NCBI GenBank assembly: GCA_020345945.1
Contig: CP070773.1
Coordinates: 98,912 to 106,225, forward strand
Direction: 5' to 3'
Length of the DNA stretch: 7,314 nt
From: Candidatus Bathyarchaeota archaeon
GTDB lineage: Archaea; Thermoproteota; Bathyarchaeia; RBG-16-48-13; GCA-020345945
Every line of letters begins with the position of its first letter. The first letter of the stretch is position 1. Below the pieces are notes generated by a model. It was not told the DNA's origin, searched no databases, and was given only the letters and a program-made list of their open reading frames with translations. Shown piece by piece: positions 5,301-7,314 of the stretch. A program made the position numbers and the translations under genes.

Positions 5301-7007
5301 CTATTCCCATCCGAGTACGTATCTCAGTGTAAGTAGGAGGCAGTACGAGATTCCCATCAGAATCACACAGGCAAAAGCGGCTGCAGGAAGTGCCAAAGAT
5401 TCAACCCAATCAACAATTAGAACCGGGATTGTTCTAGCAAGCCCCATAACAACAATTGTGGCCCCTGTCTCTCCTAGACTTCTTGTAAATGCCATTATTG
5501 CTGCAGCAAGAATCCCTGGGCCGATTAAAGGCAAAGTAACTGTACGGAAAACAGTTAGCGGGGGAGCACCAAGTGTAGACGCAGCCTCTTCTATTCCTGG
5601 ATCGAGTCCCTCAATAACAGCCATCAGCGTTCTTACGACATAAGGATATGTAAAGGCGATATGCACGACTACTACCATCCAGAATCCAGGATGAAGCATA
5701 TCGAGGCCTTGAGCTCCCCAAAAGAGGAAGAAAGAGAAGCCAAGTGCTGCAGTAGGAACTGAAAGGGGAACATCGATCATAAGGTCTAATAGGCTCTTGA
5801 TCCTGCCCCATTTTCGTCTTACCATAAGGAAGGCCATCGGTAGTCCTGCGATAATATTCACAGCGGTAGCCAAGACCGCTACTCGAAGAGAAGTAACAAG
5901 AGCTTCAAGCAGAGCTTCCCATTTTCGATCTGGAGCGACAAAGACTTGGTAGAATACTCCAGATTCAACTCTTCCAGTATACGGACTGCCGCTAAACCTC
6001 ACAAGCATGTAGTTTACGATGAAGACCGACGGGATCAAGACTATCAGTGCAAAGGTTAAGACTACGAAGATGTTCCGTGTAATCCGCATTCTCGGTCTGC
6101 TTAGTCTCCTCTCGATGTCTGGCCAGACCTTACCGAGAGCTCCCCCCTGCATTCTCATTACAATCCGCACGATAGACGTGAGAATGACTGCGATCACAAC
6201 CAAGATAGCACTCAAGAAGGCAGTAGGAGGAATCTGAAGCATTCTCCTCCAAGAGACAATCACGACAGGCGCCGTTGAATATACACCGCTCAGGATAATT
6301 GTAGCTCCTGTCTCCCCTAAACTTCTTGTGAACGCGAGAGTAGCACCGCTCAAGAGCCCCCCTATCATCAGGGGGTATGTTATGCTCCGAAAAACTGTAA
6401 CAGAAGATGCACCAAGGGTTCGTGCAGCATCTTCGTATGTCTCATCAATGTTGATTATGATTGCTTTCAAAGATCTGACGATATAGGGATAAGTGAAAGC
6501 AACGTGAGCAAGAACAACCATCAAAGGTCCTCTAGAGAGGAGCCCGCTCTCCATACCAAGGAACCACGCAAATCCCCCTTTTGTTCCCCAGAACAGAAAC
6601 AAAGAGAAACCCAAGGCTGACGTAGGTACTGCCATTGGAAGATCAACAAGTGTGTCGACGAACTTCTTGAACCTGAACTGATACCTTGCTAGAATCAAAG
6701 CCATAGGCAAACCGATAATCACGTCGATTATGGTGGTAATTGCCGCTATCTGAAAAGACAAGAAAAGAGCCCTTCTCATCACCATCCATCTCGTATCTCC
6801 AGTAAAGGGATCTGCGAACACCCAGGTATAGACTGTGCTCCAGTCAAGAATAGTGAAGAAGACATAGAGGGTTGGTCCAGCGACGACTATAAGGAAGAAC
6901 GTTACAGCAAGAAAGTCACTGAGGATCCGGAACTTCCTTGTCGACAAGAACCTCTCAATACTCACGATCCTACTTTCCTCTCTCACTGTAGCACTATCTT
7001 CACCCAT
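5301..7007 (-). CDS. ABC importer permease, two fused BPD-type transmembrane domains
   Basis: This integral membrane subunit forms the whole translocation path in one chain. It is 568 residues from ATG 7007, about twice a normal permease. Each half has about six predicted membrane helices (first near 30-52, last near 543-562) and a cytoplasmic EAA loop that docks an ATPase. Those loops are YEDAARTLGA at 191-200 and IEEAASTLGA at 472-481. Both halves repeat P(T)ALGF.LFLFWG-like and SLGETGAT (229-236 and 510-517) motifs, so it arose by internal duplication and fusion. The motif resembles molybdate/tungstate/sulfate permeases (ModB, CysT). Fused layouts are familiar from iron (FbpB) and thiamine (ThiP) importers. 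The frame is open to an ATG at 7073, but 7007 avoids a 59-base overlap with the binding-protein gene and has GAGGT at 7018-7022, 10 bases upstream. Substrate unknown. Confidence 0.93.
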   Translation of the reverse strand: MGEDSATVREESRIVSIERFLSTRKFRILSDFLAVTFFLIVVAGPTLYVFFTILDWSTVYTWVFADPFTGDTRWMVMRRALFLSFQIAAITTIIDVIIGLPMALILARYQFRFKKFVDTLVDLPMAVPTSALGFSLFLFWGTKGGFAWFLGMESGLLSRGPLMVVLAHVAFTYPYIVRSLKAIIINIDETYEDAARTLGASSVTVFRSITYPLMIGGLLSGATLAFTRSLGETGATIILSGVYSTAPVVIVSWRRMLQIPPTAFLSAILVVIAVILTSIVRIVMRMQGGALGKVWPDIERRLSRPRMRITRNIFVVLTFALIVLIPSVFIVNYMLVRFSGSPYTGRVESGVFYQVFVAPDRKWEALLEALVTSLRVAVLATAVNIIAGLPMAFLMVRRKWGRIKSLLDLMIDVPLSVPTAALGFSFFLFWGAQGLDMLHPGFWMVVVVHIAFTYPYVVRTLMAVIEGLDPGIEEAASTLGAPPLTVFRTVTLPLIGPGILAAAIMAFTRSLGETGATIVVMGLARTIPVLIVDWVESLALPAAAFACVILMGISYCLLLTLRYVLGWE

Positions 7008-7014
7008 TCCATTC

Positions 7015-7314
7015 TCAACCTCTAGCTCTAGTGGTAGACCAGATATCGGTGATATGCCAAAGAACCTCTCCATCCGTCGGTGAGGAGAGGACTGCGGTAG
7101 GAATCGAGTAGGAAACTCCGTTTGCAGGACTAAAGACCTCTCTATCTAATTCTACTCCTTGAGTTATAGGTCGAAATCCGTGGCCAACAGCTTTTCCCTG
7201 GATCTCCTGGGTTAATAGAAATCTTGAGAACTCTCGTGCAGCCCATTTCTGTTGCTCAGTCACCCAAGGAGCGTTAAGTATGCAGAATGGATGGTCGCTC
7301 AAGAGCATCCCTTC
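7015..7314 (-). CDS. C-terminal end of an ABC substrate-binding protein (cut by window edge)
   Basis: Only the last 99 residues are visible; the frame continues past the right edge, so the N-terminus, signal peptide and lipid anchor cannot be seen. The visible part resembles the last lobe of extracellular type 2 periplasmic-binding-like solute-binding proteins (SBP_bac_11 style). It has an ILNAPWVTEQQKWAAREF helix, FLLTQEIQGKAVGHGFRP, a NGV turn, PTAVLSSP, and a closing amphipathic helix containing ITDIWSTTR. This protein would capture the substrate outside the cell and deliver it to the fused permease encoded immediately downstream. The stop codon lies 7 bases before the chosen permease ATG, and the permease ribosome site lies in its last codons, suggesting translational coupling. 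Family assignment is good; the ligand cannot be inferred. Confidence 0.82.
   Translation of the reverse strand, partial: EGMLLSDHPFCILNAPWVTEQQKWAAREFSRFLLTQEIQGKAVGHGFRPITQGVELDREVFSPANGVSYSIPTAVLSSPTDGEVLWHITDIWSTTRARG

Noticed and set aside
5611..5811. 66-codon minus-strand open frame inside the permease
   Set aside because: It is an alternative frame of the fused permease with no transmembrane or domain pattern of its own.

Overview
This window is most likely archaeal. The leftmost gene encodes transcription factor S, the archaeal TFIIS homologue. The PhoU-type regulator carries an N-terminal SpoVT/AbrB domain, a layout typical of archaea. The oxidoreductase belongs to the luciferase-like (mostly F420-using) class. 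BRE/TATA-like boxes rather than -35/-10 promoters precede two genes. Base composition is moderate, and TTG starts with Shine-Dalgarno sequences recur. A mesophilic or moderately thermophilic lineage of the Thaumarchaeota/Bathyarchaeia type would fit, but the sequence does not settle the lineage.

All seven genes lie on the minus strand, so transcription runs from right to left. From the right edge to about 3032 is an ABC importer operon. It holds the C-terminal end of a substrate-binding protein (cut by the window edge), a double-length permease made of two fused and mutually similar membrane domains, and two separate MalK/PotA-type ATPases with C-terminal TOBE-like regions. The genes are spaced 0-31 bases apart. 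A 306-base gap (2726-3031) follows, with hairpins, a U-tract and the promoter of the next gene. Next come an AbrB-PhoU regulator (1703-2725), a luciferase-like monooxygenase-family oxidoreductase (508-1593), and transcription factor S (53-385) with its own promoter.

The most interesting observation is in the two ATPases. They align without gaps over their catalytic cores but have lost complementary motifs. The downstream one (ATPase A) has Glu for the Q-loop Gln and Asn for the switch His, and keeps a good LSGGM signature. The upstream one (ATPase B) keeps Q and H, but its signature reads LGAPG. In a head-to-tail heterodimer this gives one fully canonical ATP site and one site damaged on both faces. 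That arrangement is well known in ABC exporters such as TAP and TM287/288, but is unusual for an importer. With the fused permease, the whole importer would be a fixed asymmetric machine. Its substrate cannot be read from the sequence. The permease motif SLGETGAT resembles the molybdate/tungstate/sulfate permeases, and the neighbouring PhoU regulator hints at an oxyanion, possibly phosphate.
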